Assembly (NCBI GenBank): GCA_036674765.1
Contig: JARVKI010000071.1
Location: 124,001 to 188,000 of the forward strand
Source: Seiridium cupressi
Taxonomy: Eukaryota > Ascomycota > Sordariomycetes > Amphisphaeriales > Sporocadaceae
Reading direction: 5' to 3'
DNA: 64,000 nt
Part shown: one piece after another, positions 62,059 to 64,000 of the stretch
How positions within the stretch are numbered: position 1 is the stretch's first letter
Layout: the number at the start of each line of letters is the position of its first letter
The notes under the pieces: model-generated
The model's database searches: none
Told to the model about the DNA's origin: nothing
The model's input: only the letters and a program-made list of their open reading frames with translations
Translations under genes and position numbers: made by a program

Positions 62059-62703
62059 ATGGTCACATTTCGTCGTTTCAAGCCTCAGGATCTCAACAAG
62101 ATCTCCATGTGTAATATGGATCCTCTGACCGAGACCTATGACGCTTCATTCTACCTGCAGTACTATGCGAAGTGGCCACAGATGTTCATCGTGGCAGAGG
62201 ACGATCGCGGAAACATAGTCGCCTACAGTAGGCTCCCCGTTTTGATTCTTCCATCACATTTGCCCAAATCTTGAGCAAATCGCTGACACAACTTCACAGT
62301 TATGGGCAAGCTGGAATCATCTCCCAACTGGCTGAACCATTCACCGCACTACCTTCCCTGGCATGCACACATTACGGCCCTGACCGTATCGCCCGCTTAC
62401 CGCCGCACCGGCATCGGCAGCATCCTCTGCAAGCGGCTGGAGGAGGAGGGCGACGTGGGCAAGGCATACTTCATGGACCTCTTCGTGCGCAAGAGCAACG
62501 ACCGGGCCATCCGGTTCTACGAGAAGAACGGCTACTCCGTCTTCCGTGTCGTCCGGGATTACTACGGTGATAATGTCAACGACCCGACCGCCGCCGGCGA
62601 GGACGCCTACGATATGCGCAAGTCGCTCAAGCGCGATGTGGACCGCGAGCATGTTCGCAAGGATGGCAAGACCTTTCAGGTCGACCCTGAGGATGTCTTC
62701 TAG
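62059..62703 (+). CDS. NAA20: N-terminal acetyltransferase NatB catalytic subunit (Naa20/Nat3)
   Basis: GNAT-fold enzyme that acetylates nascent proteins starting Met-Asp, Met-Glu, Met-Asn or Met-Gln, at the ribosome with Naa25/Mdm20. Exons 62059-62227 and 62300-62703 (intron 72 bp, phase 1) give 190 aa. The N-terminus FRRFKPQDLNKISMCNMDPLTE matches Naa20. The splice restores VAYSIMGKLE-like sequence (here AYIMGKLE). The acetyl-CoA pyrophosphate loop YRRTGIGS is at 90-97. DLFVRKSNDRAIRFYEKNGY is the conserved GNAT C-terminal block. The tail DMRKSLKRD is typical of NatB. Intact. Confidence 0.95.
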
Positions 62704-63352
62704 AACTCATGGAACTATGAGCAGAACAAAGGCGTTGGAGATGCCCGATTGGGAATTGTCGTCTTTCAATGTTGCTGCATTAAACAGAGTAAAAGCTTGG
62801 AAGAGTGACTTACCATACACAAGAACAGCCTTAGAATTATTTGGGGATTTCTTTTGATATCGTGATAGACTGTTAGGCGAAGCGGCGAGAAAAGCTTGTA
62901 GTCTGCGCGGAGTCCGATCAATATTGGCGAAATTGTGAAAAGTCGTTTCTAAGAGCATATTTAGCTTTTACGAAGACCTAGAGGCACAAAATCAGTTATC
63001 GGAGCGCCTTTTTGTTTTCAAATGTCCTTGTGACGAGAACTCTTCTCTTTCTTGCTATTATCACCAGACTCGAGGGGTTTGCCATCACAATACGGTCCTA
63101 TCAACGGAAAGGCCTGGAGAAAGACGTCGATAAGGAGGTAGAGCTGACCAATGCCTGTTGCGACTTGACCTTACCAGCTATATAACAGTGCCCTTCGCAT
63201 GCCTTGTACTTGCTGGTTTTTACCAGTAGAATTTATGTGATGTTCAGTAAGTCGCATTTTGACCAACATTTACCGTAGCTATCCTATGTAGGTGTCCAAA
63301 ATCCCAGGGACATCAAATCCTTTTAGTTGTTGTTGCTTGCGGCTATCTCCTT
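62704..63352. other. Convergent intergenic
   Basis: About 650 bp between the convergent NAA20 and glutaminase genes. No gene-like signal was recognised. Confidence 0.5.
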
Positions 63353-64000
63353 TTACAGCTCCGAAGGCCCCTTTCCAGCCTTTCCAGCCTTTTCATTATG
63401 CAAATCAGTCTCCAATGCCATTGCAACATCAATGATGGCAGGTTTGCGCTCATCTAGAAACTTGAGGCTTTCGGTAGCTTTGCCGCCACAGGCTCTCTCG
63501 AGCGCAAGGAATGCAAAATGCCCACCCACGACAGGCCGCGCCTTGAACTGCACACCGGGGTAGTCGCTTGTCTCTGTATCGTATAGATCCGTAAAGGGCA
63601 GAGCTATATTCTGAAATTAGTAGACGGTTTACCAGATGAGGGACAGAGCGAATTCATGACTTACCTGTAACAGTTTCATTGACCCATCGAGCAACATTGG
63701 TAAGGATCGTCGATCGGGTCTCCTTACTGGTAACTGCTGCAGCAAAGAACTCCCAATCGCTCTTGGCCTGCAAGGTACGTTGGTCGAGAGGGAGTCCATA
63801 ATTTTGCACAACATTGTAGTACCAGTCGCTCTGTATCTGGTAGATACGATCAGGGATGAAAGTCGATTTGGAGAGTTCGCCTGAGTCCCCGCCCAGGCGT
63901 GCTTGATCCTGTGCCCAAAATCTGCTGTTGCCAGCTGATGACTTGTTTTCGGGAATGTGGAAACAAAGAAGAGCATCGGCATAGAGGTTGTACAGAGTCG
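63353..64000 (-). CDS. GtaA-type glutaminase, C-terminal part (runs off the window)
   Basis: 3' end of a gene whose 5' part lies beyond 64000. Exons read 64000-63665 and 63603-63353 (intron 61 bp, phase 1). The protein reads LYNLYADALL, IYQIQSDWYYNVVQNYGLPLDQR, AKSDWEFFAAAV, NETVT joined to ALPFTDLYDTETSDYPGVQFKARPVVGGHFAFLAL, then the stop. These blocks match the C-terminal part of fungal glutaminase A (GtaA), an extracellular or periplasmic glutamine hydrolase of the DUF4965/DUF1793 architecture. No break was seen within the visible part. The signal peptide and N-terminal domains cannot be seen. Confidence 0.85.

Overview
The window is nuclear DNA of a filamentous ascomycete (Pezizomycotina). 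Genes sit on both strands and are split by short GT-AG introns, mostly 47-75 bp. The conserved proteins are of fungal type: Vps1, Gid7, Trs120, Sec22, Elp5, Pre5, Vps55, a CLPTM1 protein, an RGS-LOV photoreceptor and NatB. Nothing bacterial, organellar or viral was seen. No tRNA, rRNA, CRISPR array or intact transposon was recognised. All exon joins were made by eye from splice motifs, reading phase and family motifs.

Layout. 1-12 kb: dynamin VPS1 (-), GID7/WDR26 (-), a small membrane protein (+) and acetoacetyl-CoA synthetase (-). 12-15.5 kb: AT-rich DNA with a broken amidoligase gene (-). 15.5-22.1 kb: a DUF2264 putative glycan-active enzyme and a sugar transporter, both (+), a plausible catabolic pair. 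22.9-33.6 kb: phosphoserine aminotransferase (-), an SDR-like protein lacking the catalytic lysine (+), TRS120 (+) and SEC22 (-). 33.6-38.4 kb: a gene-poor stretch with a small DEUBAD-like gene (+) and a dead secreted aspartic protease (-). 38.4-46.1 kb: ELP5 (+), proteasome alpha6 (-), VPS55 (+), a LOG-family protein (-) and CLPTM1 (+). 46.1-55.9 kb: an accessory stretch with a zinc-finger-like hypothetical gene (+), an NTF2-like relic (-), an ankyrin-repeat pseudogene (-), a fungus-specific gene of the set often labelled geranylgeranyl pyrophosphate synthetase-like (+), and almost 4 kb with no recognisable gene. 55.9-64 kb: RGS-LOV-PAS (+), an acidic protein of unknown function (-), NatB catalytic subunit NAA20 (+) and the 3' end of a GtaA-type glutaminase gene (-) that runs off the window.

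Functional themes. Four membrane-traffic genes (VPS1, TRS120, SEC22, VPS55) lie in the window, but their spacing and orientation do not suggest a cluster. Conserved blocks alternate with AT-rich segments where genes have decayed. Two of the nonsense codons look like Trp TGG changed to TAG, which is CpA to TpA on the + strand, the direction expected of repeat-induced point mutation (RIP). The most interesting intact genes are the RGS-LOV-PAS gene (light to G-protein signalling), the SDR-like putative pseudoenzyme, the DUF2264/transporter pair with a CGG-N10-CCG palindrome upstream, and the stand-alone DEUBAD-like protein. No wholly new multi-gene system could be demonstrated from sequence alone.
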